Source of the DNA: Litomosoides sigmodontis
Lineage: Eukaryota > Nematoda > Chromadorea > Rhabditida > Onchocercidae
Length of the DNA: 64,000 nucleotides
Assembly (NCBI GenBank): GCA_963070105.1
Contig: OY718806.1
Span: forward strand, 10,770,250 to 10,834,249
Reading direction: 5' to 3'
The position numbers were made by a program, and so were the translations under genes. Below are positions 48,475 through 59,900 of the stretch, in pieces. The stretch's first letter is position 1; each line of letters starts with the position of its first letter. The notes beneath the pieces are model-generated. The model saw nothing but the letters and a program-made list of their open reading frames with translations. It made no database searches and was not told where the DNA came from.

Positions 48475-49790
48475 TTTTATTACTACCATTTATATACTAG
48501 AAAATAAACATATGGCGCACAACACTACGCGTCCTTACTTATATGCTAGAAAATAGGTGCGTGCGTTGCTGCTACTACCACTACTACTACTATTCATGCA
48601 TTTCAGTCTGCATGAAACAACACACACACACCGCAAGCATTTCTAGTACAGAGATTTTTTTTTTTCATATGCATGCATCCATTTACTTCTCCCCCACATT
48701 TTTTTTCTCGCACTTTTCTTTTCTCACTCACTTCCCTTTCTCTCTCTTTTTCTCTCCATTTAACCATGTACATTATTTTCCACTCTCAATAATAATAATA
48801 ATAATAAAATGTCATTATCATTATTCATTACTAATTCTCATCATCATCATCGCCATCAATGATGCAACCATACTCGAAATGCGCCTAATCGTTTTGTTGT
48901 TTTCTTTTGTTTTGTTTTCAATTCTGAAATTAAAGTGAAATAATTGGAATGCATTTAACAGAAAAAAGAACAATAACAATAATTTTTGAAATTTCAAACA
49001 CAGTTAGTAAATTAATGCAAAAGCAAAAAAGGGAGGGGGAGAGAAAGAAGATAAAGCTATCATAAAAATGTATAAAGTAGAAAAAAGTAACATCTCCGCG
49101 TTAGTATCCTATTAGGTCGGGCATAACCTTAACAGCATGATCACCCTCATAGGAGAGATGCGAAAGCTTGAGCATTTTACAATCAATTCGGATTAACTGA
49201 AAATTTCAATAAAATACGAGAAGAGTGAGAAAAATGTGCGAGCCGAACTTCTTGAGAGGAGGCGACCGGTGGTTGGTGGAAATAGCGTTTTGCTACTGGT
49301 CACTTTCACTGTCCCTTCCTGATTCGTCATATAACGGGTTGATAAGAGCATTCATTATTCCACTTGCTCTGCCTTGCCACCTTGTCCATTTATTTTCAAA
49401 AGCAGTGGTAGAAAAACTGTGGTAGACTAGATGGAACCACTAAAGCCGAACTTGAGAGGAGGCAGCCAGAGCTGTTTTTGTTGGCTGCGGTGTACGTCCT
49501 AGCTGGCGGAAATGGCGTTTCGCTGCTGGTCACTTTCACTGTCCCTTCCTGATTCGTCATATAACAGGTTGATAAGAGCATTATTCCAATTGCTCCTTAA
49601 TGAGAGTAGTGAGATAGCTGAGAAGTGTGAGGAGAAGCGCCTTGCCTTGCCACCATGTCCATTTATTTTCAAAAGCAGTGGTAGAAAAACTGTGGTAGAT
49701 TCTTGGAACCACTAGAAGCGCTGATGGGTGTACTCTCATTATTAATGCAAATTAATAAATCAATTAATTCTGGGTAGCTTTCGCTATGCT
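48475..49790 (+). repeat. rDNA spacer repeat copy 1 (with internal duplication)
   Basis: First spacer unit after 28S. Order: TATATGCTAGAAAATA, CTACTACCACTACTAC, short CA run, CATATGCATGCATCC, CT-rich and AATAAT blocks, A-rich GAGAGAAAG block, ATCTCCGCGTTAGTA, GTCGGGCATAACCTTAACAG, then the block GGTCACTTTCACTGTCCCTT. That last block occurs twice (from about 49280 and again from about 49510), a duplication of about 230 bp that the next copy lacks. The 5' external terminator of rRNA transcription presumably lies in the first part. Confidence 0.85.
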
Positions 49791-50820
49791 TTCTTTCAAT
49801 GGATATTGGCATTGCTGGTTTTCTCTCTTACCTATATGCTAGAAAATAAGTGCGCGCGTTGCTGCTACTACCACTACTACTACTACTAGTACTATTCATG
49901 CATTTATCTGCATGAAACAACACACACACACACCGCAAGCATTTCTAGTACAGAGAATTTTTTTCATATGCATGCATTTACTTCTCCCCATTTTCTTTTT
50001 CTCACACTTCTTTTCTCACTCACTTCCCTTTCTCTTTTTTCTCTCTGCTTAACCATGTACACTCTCATTAATAATAATAAATTATCATTATCATTATTCA
50101 TTACTAATTCTCATCATCATCATCATCGTCATCAATAATGCAACCATCCCAAAAATGCGCCTAATCGTTTTGTTTTCAATTCTGAAATTAAAGTGAAATA
50201 ATTGGAATGCATTTAATAGAAAAAAAACAATGGCAATAATTTTTGAAATTTCAAACACAATTAGTATTTGGTGTTAAATTAATGCAAAAGCAAAAAAGGG
50301 AGGGGGAGAGAAAGGAGATAAAGCTATCATAAAAATGTATAAAGTAAAAAAAAGTAACATCTCCGCGTTAGTAGGTCGGGCATAACCTTAACAGCAAGAA
50401 CACCCTCATAGGAGAGATGCAAAAGCTTGAGCATTTTACAATCAATTCGGATTAACTGAAAATTTCAATAAAATACAAGAAGAGTGTGCGAAAAGTGTGC
50501 GAGCCGAACTTCTCGAGAGGAGGCGACCTGTGGTTGGTGGAAATAGCGTTTTGCTACTGGTCACTTTCACTGTCCCTTCCTGAATAGTCATATAACAGGT
50601 TGATAAGAGCATTATTCCAATTGCTCCTTAATGAGAGTAGTGAGATAGCTGAGAAGTGTGAGGAGAAGCGCCTTGCCTTGCCACCATGTCCATTTATTTT
50701 CAAAAGCAGTGGTAGAAAAACTGTGGTAGATTCTTGGAACCACTAGAAGCGCTGGTGGGTGTACTCTCATTATTAACGCAAATTAATTAATCAATTAATT
50801 CTGGGTAGCTTTCGCTATGC
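49791..50820 (+). repeat. rDNA spacer repeat copy 2
   Basis: Complete unit of about 1030 bp, beginning at TTTCTTTCAATGGATATTGG, with the same block order as copy 1 and very few differences. This is the cleanest definition of the spacer repeat. Confidence 0.88.
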
Positions 50821-50945
50821 TTTCTTTCAATGGATATTGGCATTGCTGGTTTTCTCTCTTACCTATATGCTAGAAAATAAGTGCGCGCGTTGCTGCTACT
50901 ACCACTACTACTGCTACTACTACTATTCATGCATTTATCTGCATG

Positions 50946-50998
<53 letters not shown>

Positions 50999-51398
50999 GC
51001 TAGCATTTTATGTACAGAGAATTTTTTTTTTTCATATGCATGCATCCATTTACTTCCCCCCCACATTCTTTTTTTTTTTCTCACACTTTTCATTTCTCAC
51101 TCACTTCCCTTTCTCTCTCTTTTTCTCTCCATTTAACCATGTACATTATTTTCCACTCTCAATAATAGCAATAATAATAAAATGTCATTATCATTATTCA
51201 TTACTAATTCTCATCATCATCATCATCGCCATCAATGATGCAACCATCCCCAAAATGCGCCTAATCCTTTTGTTTTGTTTTCAATTCTGAAATTAAAGTG
51301 AAATAATTGGAATGCATTTAATAGAAAAAAAAGCAATGACAATAATTTTTGAAATTTCAAACACAATTAGTATTTGGCGTTAAATTGACTCTCAAATT
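50821..51398 (+). repeat. rDNA spacer repeat copy 3, truncated
   Basis: Starts at the same TTTCTTTCAATGGATATTGG landmark, carries an expanded CA run (50947-50997), and breaks off within the ATTAGTATTTGGCGTTAAATT block, so the last 450 bp or so of the unit is missing. Confidence 0.85.
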
Positions 51399-51468
51399 AG
51401 TATTTGGCGTCAAATTCACTTCTGTGCTTTCTTTCAATGGATATTGGCATTGCTGGTTTTCTCTCTCT
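51399..51468 (+). repeat. rDNA spacer fragment at the subtelomere junction
   Basis: A second copy of the ATTAGTATTTGGCGT block, followed directly by the unit-start landmark (ATGGATATTGGCATTGCTGG to TTTTCTCTCT), after which homology to the spacer stops at about 51468. This is the boundary between rDNA and subtelomere. Confidence 0.75.
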
Positions 51469-51673
51469 TTGGAGAGCCGACGTGCACCCAACAACTGTTG
51501 TCAACATCCCCGTCCTATAACCTTTATTCATATTCTAGCAAGTTTCGAATTCTACATGATCAAGTTGCGCTTTCCGGGTTTACATGATGCATAGTGGTTG
51601 TAGCTGAAGCAAAATTGCTTGAATTGTTTAAAAGATGTATTGGGTAGTAGTGAATCATAAACTGTGCCAAAAT

Positions 51674-51769
51674 CGTCATACTGTAGTTGTGATTGAAGTA
51701 GGCTCAAGCTACTTCACCACGTCGTCATACTGTAGTTGAGATTGAAGTAAGCTCAAGCTACTTCACCAC
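51674..51769. repeat. two-copy tandem duplication, 49-bp period
   Basis: CGTCATACTGTAGTTG begins each copy (51674 and 51723) and CTACTTCACCAC ends each. The copies differ at very few positions. Confidence 0.93.
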
Positions 51770-52073
51770 ATTGTGAAAATGATTTTCGCTACAGACATCG
51801 GTTGAGTCACAAGATTGCTGTGCTCATTGTCACCCAAAAGTCACCTGCATTCATCGCTTTCAAAATATCATTGCAGACGAGCATCGGTTTATGCATCAAT
51901 TTCGCCACTCACGTCGGCTACCGAATCTGTCGGATGCGGATGAACGTATTCAAGATGCCCTCGGAGAGGTTGGTTGGCCTGCCGAGAATTCCCAAACCAA
52001 CCTGGTGACAACCTCCGACTACCCTGCTGACAAAACCGCAGCTTTGGCCTCACAGTTAACTACAATTAATTTA

Positions 52074-52135
52074 CAAGTTATATATCTATTTAACCGTTGT
52101 TGCAAGTTATATATCTATTTAACCGTTGTTGCAAG
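52074..52135. repeat. two-copy perfect tandem duplication, 29-bp period
   Basis: CAAGTTATATATC starts at 52074 and 52103. Both 29-bp copies are identical and a third partial copy begins (CAAG). Confidence 0.95.
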
Positions 52136-52498
52136 CCATAATTTAGCTTATTTCGCAACGTCTAAGACGATTCTATTCTATGTCAGCATTGGTTAATTCC
52201 CACATGGCCAGTGGTACGTGGTGGTACTTCAGCATTTCTAGCTATTGTTGTGATGATGCTGGTACCATCGAATGTGGTGCGCATGTTCGCGCCCTTACAT
52301 CCATCCTGGCTGTTCTTACGGGTCTTTTTCATGGAGCTGTTTTATTGCCTGTCATTATCAGGACATTTGCTTCCCATCCTACTTGCGAAAAGAACCTCCA
52401 AGTAAAGGGATAATTCAAGCAATCCCGGACGAACAAATTAACAAATGTGAAAAAGGACTTCCTGCTCATCGGTGAGCGGTCCAAGGTAAATGGCCTGC

Positions 52499-52618
52499 AT
52501 CACTTCCAAAAGCTTCATGCATCACAGATGCCCCTTTAAAAATTAAAAACCCTCATTAATCACTTCCAAACGCTTCATGCATCACAGATACCCCTTTAAA
52601 AATGAAAAACACTCATTA
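52499..52618. repeat. two-copy tandem duplication, 60-bp period
   Basis: Copies starting at 52499 and 52559 share CACTTCCAAA, CTTCATGCATCACAGAT and CCCCTTTAAAAAT, with a handful of substitutions and no length change. Confidence 0.94.
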
Positions 52619-52662
52619 TTTTCACTCGTTCCCAGTCACAGCAATAAATTTTTCATTAAAGA

Positions 52663-52699
52663 GAAACAATTGAATTCTGTTGAAACAGTTGAATTCTGA
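52663..52699. repeat. two-copy tandem duplication, 19-bp period
   Basis: GAAACAATTGAATTCTG and GAAACAGTTGAATTCTG lie 19 bp apart with one substitution. Confidence 0.85.
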
Positions 52700-53815
52700 T
52701 ATCGATCATGGCATGGCAGATTCACTGGAAATATTTGTGCAGTGTTTGGACATTCCAAGTCCACCACGTGTTGTTCGTATACCCACCGCGTTTCGCACAC
52801 CTCAGCTGGAGTAGGAAAGGGAAGTTGGAACCCAACGCCTTCATTACTCCAAATGCTAAAAGGTTTCTCCTTTTACCTCTATCCCACAAATTAAGGAAAG
52901 GAAAGGTCTCCATTGGAACCCACTGCTGCACCTGCACGATGGTTCACATCACGTAGAACCAAACCTCATGTGCAATTCGCACTATGTGAATCCAGGCATT
53001 TCCCAAGCATTTCATTCAATCTCTAATTTACAATGAAAACATTGCAATTAGAAAAAAAAGTTAAAGCAGTTGATGGAGGCATGTCGCGATGGACCGCAAT
53101 CTTTGCCATCAATGATAAAGAATGGAGTAAGTAAGTGCCATTAAATCACACATCATTTGCATACAGCACGCCAAAGGGTTCTCGAATTGCTATTGCCTAA
53201 AAAATGTTAAATGCTTTTCTGAAAACCAACACCAACGACACTGTGTTGCTGACCATTGGAACTAAACATGAAAAAGCTTCACCTTTTTACATTCCTGACG
53301 TGATAGTATGTTCAACACAGAAAGCAATGCAAGTCAGAGGCCAGCACACAACTACTACCCACAGCAGATAGGTGCTGTCCATCACAATCCATCCAGCTAA
53401 TAAAACGCTATTCATTCGACCTCTTCACCCATCATGGAGTGTACCTGTACTTGTGTACAAATGATGAGGGAAGCAACTACAGAAGAGGGAAGGTATAAAT
53501 AAGTTTGCTACGTTTAAGAAAACGATGAACAGAGGAGAGGAAGATGATGGTACGGTACAACAATTCACACCACAGGCATCGACCTGAGGAAAAACAATTC
53601 CAGCTAACGCCAAACGTCCTAAACGGGCAACTAAAGCCATTGGTCACATCACTGCCATTTATCACATTCTCATTGGTGCATTCCAACATACTGCACAAGT
53701 ACACGTTCCTAACCAATCTCCCAACTGCTGCTGATATAAGCATACCTCAAGATGACACCACTGCCATGAGAAAAATGAAACGTTCAACAAGATAGAGTCA
53801 ACAAATCTCCTGTAC

Positions 53816-53991
53816 CCATCAATTTTTAGGCCCGTCGATTTTCAGACCTGCCAATCTTCAGCATCACCAATCTTCAGGCTCACCAATTCTAAAACACAAC
53901 CATTTTTAAACCCATCGCTTCTTAGGCCTATCGATTCTTAAACCCATCGGCTCCTAGGCCTATCGATTCTGATGTCCATCGATTTTTAGGC
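53816..53991 (+). repeat. 16-bp telomere-adjacent array, 11 units
   Basis: Eleven units of exactly 16 bp with no indels. The approximate consensus is CCATCGATTYTTAGGC. Units 1, 7 and 11 end in TTAGGC; the others end in related hexamers (TCAGGC, TTAAAC, CTAGGC and so on). Units 7-11 alternate CCATCG and CTATCG starts, giving a 32-bp dimer. The last unit's TTAGGC (53986-53991) is the first telomere repeat, so there is no gap between the two arrays. Confidence 0.88.
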
Positions 53992-56900
53992 TTAGGCTTA
54001 GGCTTAGGCTTAGGCTTAGGCTTAGGCTTAGGCTTAGGCTTAGGCTTAGGCTTAGGCTTAGGCTTAGGCTTAGGCTTAGGCTTAGGCTTAGGCTTAGGCT
54101 TAGGCTTAGGCTTAGGCATTAGGCTTAGGCTTAGGCTTAGGCTTAGGCTTAGGCTTAGGCTTAGGCATTAGGCTTAGGCTTAGGCTTAGGCTTAGGCTTA
54201 GGCTTAGGCTTAGGCTTAGGCTTAGGCTTAGGCTTAGGCTTAGGCTTAGGCTTAGGCTTAGGCTTAGGCTTAGGCTTAGGCTTAGGCTTAGGCTTAGGCT
54301 TAGGCTTAGGCTTAGGCTTAGGCTTAGGCTTAGGCTTAGGCTTAGGCTTAGGCTTAGGCTTAGGCTTAGGCTTAGGCTTAGGCTTAGGCTTAGGCTTAGG
54401 CTTAGGCTTAGGCTTAGGCTTAGGCTTAGGCTTAGGCTTAGGCTTAGGCTTAGGCTTAGGCTTAGGCTTAGGCTTAGGCTTAGGCTTAGGCTTAGGCTTA
54501 GGCTTAGGCTTAGGCTTAGGCTTAGGCTTAGGCTTAGGCTTAGGCTTAGGCTTAGGCTTAGGCTTAGGCTTAGGCTTAGGCTTAGGCTTAGGCTTAGGCT
54601 TAGGCTTAGGCTTAGGCTTAGGCTTAGGCTTAGGCTTAGGCTTAGGCTTAGGCTTAGGCTTAGGCTTAGGCTTAGGCTTAGGCTTAGGCTTAGGCTTAGG
54701 CTTAGGCTTAGGCTTAGGCTTAGGCTTAGGCTTAGGCTTAGGCTTAGGCTTAGGCTTAGGCTTAGGCTTAGGCTTAGGCTTAGGCTTAGGCTTAGGCTTA
54801 GGCTTAGGCTTAGGCTTAGGCTTAGGCTTAGGCTTAGGCTTAGGCTTAGGCTTAGGCTTAGGCTTAGGCTTAGGCTTAGGCTTAGGCTTAGGCTTAGGCT
54901 TAGGCTTAGGCTTAGGCTTAGGCTTAGGCTTAGGCTTAGGCTTAGGCTTAGGCTTAGGCTTAGGCTTAGGCTTAGGCTTAGGCTTAGGCTTAGGCTTAGG
55001 CTTAGGCTTAGGCTTAGGCTTAGGCTTAGGCTTAGGCTTAGGCTTAGGCTTAGGCTTAGGCTTAGGCTTAGGCTTAGGCTTAGGCTTAGGCTTAGGCTTA
55101 GGCTTAGGCTTAGGCTTAGGCTTAGGCTTAGGCTTAGGCTTAGGCTTAGGCTTAGGCTTAGGCTTAGGCTTAGGCTTAGGCTTAGGCTTAGGCTTAGGCT
55201 TAGGCTTAGGCTTAGGCTTAGGCTTAGGCTTAGGCTTAGGCTTAGGCTTAGGCTTAGGCTTAGGCTTAGGCTTAGGCTTAGGCTTAGGCTTAGGCTTAGG
55301 CTTAGGCTTAGGCTTAGGCTTAGGCTTAGGCTTAGGCTTAGGCTTAGGCTTAGGCTTAGGCTTAGGCTTAGGCTTAGGCTTAGGCTTAGGCTTAGGCTTA
55401 GGCTTAGGCTTAGGCTTAGGCTTAGGCTTAGGCTTAGGCTTAGGCTTAGGCTTAGGCTTAGGCTTAGGCTTAGGCTTAGGCTTAGGCTTAGGCTTAGGCT
55501 TAGGCTTAGGCTTAGGCTTAGGCTTAGGCTTAGGCTTAGGCTTAGGCTTAGGCTTAGGCTTAGGCTTAGGCTTAGGCTTAGGCTTAGGCTTAGGCTTAGG
55601 CTTAGGCTTAGGCTTAGGCTTAGGCTTAGGCTTAGGCTTAGGCTTAGGCTTAGGCTTAGGCTTAGGCTTAGGCTTAGGCTTAGGCTTAGGCTTAGGCTTA
55701 GGCTTAGGCTTAGGCTTAGGCTTAGGCTTAGGCTTAGGCTTAGGCTTAGGCTTAGGCTTAGGCTTAGGCTTAGGCTTAGGCTTAGGCTTAGGCTTAGGCT
55801 TAGGCTTAGGCTTAGGCTTAGGCTTAGGCTTAGGCTTAGGCTTAGGCTTAGGCTTAGGCTTAGGCTTAGGCTTAGGCTTAGGCTTAGGCTTAGGCTTAGG
55901 CTTAGGCTTAGGCTTAGGCTTAGGCTTAGGCTTAGGCTTAGGCTTAGGCTTAGGCTTAGGCTTAGGCTTAGGCTTAGGCTTAGGCTTAGGCTTAGGCTTA
56001 GGCTTAGGCTTAGGCTTAGGCTTAGGCTTAGGCTTAGGCTTAGGCTTAGGCTTAGGCTTAGGCTTAGGCTTAGGCTTAGGCTTAGGCTTAGGCTTAGGCT
56101 TAGGCTTAGGCTTAGGCTTAGGCTTAGGCTTAGGCTTAGGCTTAGGCTTAGGCTTAGGCTTAGGCTTAGGCTTAGGCTTAGGCTTAGGCTTAGGCTTAGG
56201 CTTAGGCTTAGGCTTAGGCTTAGGCTTAGGCTTAGGCTTAGGCTTAGGCTTAGGCTTAGGCTTAGGCTTAGGCTTAGGCTTAGGCTTAGGCTTAGGCTTA
56301 GGCTTAGGCTTAGGCTTAGGCTTAGGCTTAGGCTTAGGCTTAGGCTTAGGCTTAGGCTTAGGCTTAGGCTTAGGCTTAGGCTTAGGCTTAGGCTTAGGCT
56401 TAGGCTTAGGCTTAGGCTTAGGCTTAGGCTTAGGCTTAGGCTTAGGCTTAGGCTTAGGCTTAGGCTTAGGCTTAGGCTTAGGCTTAGGCTTAGGCTTAGG
56501 CTTAGGCTTAGGCTTAGGCTTAGGCTTAGGCTTAGGCTTAGGCTTAGGCTTAGGCTTAGGCTTAGGCTTAGGCTTAGGCTTAGGCTTAGGCTTAGGCTTA
56601 GGCTTAGGCTTAGGCTTAGGCTTAGGCTTAGGCTTAGGCTTAGGCTTAGGCTTAGGCTTAGGCTTAGGCTTAGGCTTAGGCTTAGGCTTAGGCTTAGGCT
56701 TAGGCTTAGGCTTAGGCTTAGGCTTAGGCTTAGGCTTAGGCTTAGGCTTAGGCTTAGGCTTAGGCTTAGGCTTAGGCTTAGGCTTAGGCTTAGGCTTAGG
56801 CTTAGGCTTAGGCTTAGGCTTAGGCTTAGGCTTAGGCTTAGGCTTAGGCTTAGGCTTAGGCTTAGGCTTAGGCTTAGGCTTAGGCTTAGGCTTAGGCTTA

Positions 56901-59900
56901 GGCTTAGGCTTAGGCTTAGGCTTAGGCTTAGGCTTAGGCTTAGGCTTAGGCTTAGGCTTAGGCTTAGGCTTAGGCTTAGGCTTAGGCTTAGGCTTAGGCT
57001 TAGGCTTAGGCTTAGGCTTAGGCTTAGGCTTAGGCTTAGGCTTAGGCTTAGGCTTAGGCTTAGGCTTAGGCTTAGGCTTAGGCTTAGGCTTAGGCTTAGG
57101 CTTAGGCTTAGGCTTAGGCTTAGGCTTAGGCTTAGGCTTAGGCTTAGGCTTAGGCTTAGGCTTAGGCTTAGGCTTAGGCTTAGGCTTAGGCTTAGGCTTA
57201 GGCTTAGGCTTAGGCTTAGGCTTAGGCTTAGGCTTAGGCTTAGGCTTAGGCTTAGGCTTAGGCTTAGGCTTAGGCTTAGGCTTAGGCTTAGGCTTAGGCT
57301 TAGGCTTAGGCTTAGGCTTAGGCTTAGGCTTAGGCTTAGGCTTAGGCTTAGGCTTAGGCTTAGGCTTAGGCTTAGGCTTAGGCTTAGGCTTAGGCTTAGG
57401 CTTAGGCTTAGGCTTAGGCTTAGGCTTAGGCTTAGGCTTAGGCTTAGGCTTAGGCTTAGGCTTAGGCTTAGGCTTAGGCTTAGGCTTAGGCTTAGGCTTA
57501 GGCTTAGGCTTAGGCTTAGGCTTAGGCTTAGGCTTAGGCTTAGGCTTAGGCTTAGGCTTAGGCTTAGGCTTAGGCTTAGGCTTAGGCTTAGGCTTAGGCT
57601 TAGGCTTAGGCTTAGGCTTAGGCTTAGGCTTAGGCTTAGGCTTAGGCTTAGGCTTAGGCTTAGGCTTAGGCTTAGGCTTAGGCTTAGGCTTAGGCTTAGG
57701 CTTAGGCTTAGGCTTAGGCTTAGGCTTAGGCTTAGGCTTAGGCTTAGGCTTAGGCTTAGGCTTAGGCTTAGGCTTAGGCTTAGGCTTAGGCTTAGGCTTA
57801 GGCTTAGGCTTAGGCTTAGGCTTAGGCTTAGGCTTAGGCTTAGGCTTAGGCTTAGGCTTAGGCTTAGGCTTAGGCTTAGGCTTAGGCTTAGGCTTAGGCT
57901 TAGGCTTAGGCTTAGGCTTAGGCTTAGGCTTAGGCTTAGGCTTAGGCTTAGGCTTAGGCTTAGGCTTAGGCTTAGGCTTAGGCTTAGGCTTAGGCTTAGG
58001 CTTAGGCTTAGGCTTAGGCTTAGGCTTAGGCTTAGGCTTAGGCTTAGGCTTAGGCTTAGGCTTAGGCTTAGGCTTAGGCTTAGGCTTAGGCTTAGGCTTA
58101 GGCTTAGGCTTAGGCTTAGGCTTAGGCTTAGGCTTAGGCTTAGGCTTAGGCTTAGGCTTAGGCTTAGGCTTAGGCTTAGGCTTAGGCTTAGGCTTAGGCT
58201 TAGGCTTAGGCTTAGGCTTAGGCTTAGGCTTAGGCTTAGGCTTAGGCTTAGGCTTAGGCTTAGGCTTAGGCTTAGGCTTAGGCTTAGGCTTAGGCTTAGG
58301 CTTAGGCTTAGGCTTAGGCTTAGGCTTAGGCTTAGGCTTAGGCTTAGGCTTAGGCTTAGGCTTAGGCTTAGGCTTAGGCTTAGGCTTAGGCTTAGGCTTA
58401 GGCTTAGGCTTAGGCTTAGGCTTAGGCTTAGGCTTAGGCTTAGGCTTAGGCTTAGGCTTAGGCTTAGGCTTAGGCTTAGGCTTAGGCTTAGGCTTAGGCT
58501 TAGGCTTAGGCTTAGGCTTAGGCTTAGGCTTAGGCTTAGGCTTAGGCTTAGGCTTAGGCTTAGGCTTAGGCTTAGGCTTAGGCTTAGGCTTAGGCTTAGG
58601 CTTAGGCTTAGGCTTAGGCTTAGGCTTAGGCTTAGGCTTAGGCTTAGGCTTAGGCTTAGGCTTAGGCTTAGGCTTAGGCTTAGGCTTAGGCTTAGGCTTA
58701 GGCTTAGGCTTAGGCTTAGGCTTAGGCTTAGGCTTAGGCTTAGGCTTAGGCTTAGGCTTAGGCTTAGGCTTAGGCTTAGGCTTAGGCTTAGGCTTAGGCT
58801 TAGGCTTAGGCTTAGGCTTAGGCTTAGGCTTAGGCTTAGGCTTAGGCTTAGGCTTAGGCTTAGGCTTAGGCTTAGGCTTAGGCTTAGGCTTAGGCTTAGG
58901 CTTAGGCTTAGGCTTAGGCTTAGGCTTAGGCTTAGGCTTAGGCTTAGGCTTAGGCTTAGGCTTAGGCTTAGGCTTAGGCTTAGGCTTAGGCTTAGGCTTA
59001 GGCTTAGGCTTAGGCTTAGGCTTAGGCTTAGGCTTAGGCTTAGGCTTAGGCTTAGGCTTAGGCTTAGGCTTAGGCTTAGGCTTAGGCTTAGGCTTAGGCT
59101 TAGGCTTAGGCTTAGGCTTAGGCTTAGGCTTAGGCTTAGGCTTAGGCTTAGGCTTAGGCTTAGGCTTAGGCTTAGGCTTAGGCTTAGGCTTAGGCTTAGG
59201 CTTAGGCTTAGGCTTAGGCTTAGGCTTAGGCTTAGGCTTAGGCTTAGGCTTAGGCTTAGGCTTAGGCTTAGGCTTAGGCTTAGGCTTAGGCTTAGGCTTA
59301 GGCTTAGGCTTAGGCTTAGGCTTAGGCTTAGGCTTAGGCTTAGGCTTAGGCTTAGGCTTAGGCTTAGGCTTAGGCTTAGGCTTAGGCTTAGGCTTAGGCT
59401 TAGGCTTAGGCTTAGGCTTAGGCTTAGGCTTAGGCTTAGGCTTAGGCTTAGGCTTAGGCTTAGGCTTAGGCTTAGGCTTAGGCTTAGGCTTAGGCTTAGG
59501 CTTAGGCTTAGGCTTAGGCTTAGGCTTAGGCTTAGGCTTAGGCTTAGGCTTAGGCTTAGGCTTAGGCTTAGGCTTAGGCTTAGGCTTAGGCTTAGGCTTA
59601 GGCTTAGGCTTAGGCTTAGGCTTAGGCTTAGGCTTAGGCTTAGGCTTAGGCTTAGGCTTAGGCTTAGGCTTAGGCTTAGGCTTAGGCTTAGGCTTAGGCT
59701 TAGGCTTAGGCTTAGGCTTAGGCTTAGGCTTAGGCTTAGGCTTAGGCTTAGGCTTAGGCTTAGGCTTAGGCTTAGGCTTAGGCTTAGGCTTAGGCTTAGG
59801 CTTAGGCTTAGGCTTAGGCTTAGGCTTAGGCTTAGGCTTAGGCTTAGGCTTAGGCTTAGGCTTAGGCTTAGGCTTAGGCTTAGGCTTAGGCTTAGGCTTA

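Larger units (their letters stand above)
51469..53815. other. subtelomeric region without recognised genes
   Basis: About 2.3 kb of mixed-composition sequence. Open frames are short (82 codons or fewer) and carry no family motif. It holds four separate two-copy tandem duplications, listed individually, and is not rDNA spacer. Confidence 0.6.

Noticed and set aside
50837..51290. Overlapping open frames of 99 and 115 codons
   Set aside because: Spacer-repeat sequence; equivalents appear in the other spacer copies with frame breaks, so no protein is conserved.
52180..52413. 77-codon subtelomeric frame with hydrophobic stretches
   Set aside because: Several overlapping frames are equally open, with no conserved motif; likely decayed or random sequence.
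53928..54119. Open frame encoding a Pro-Lys repeat on the minus strand
   Set aside because: It is the telomere hexamer read as codons; no gene.
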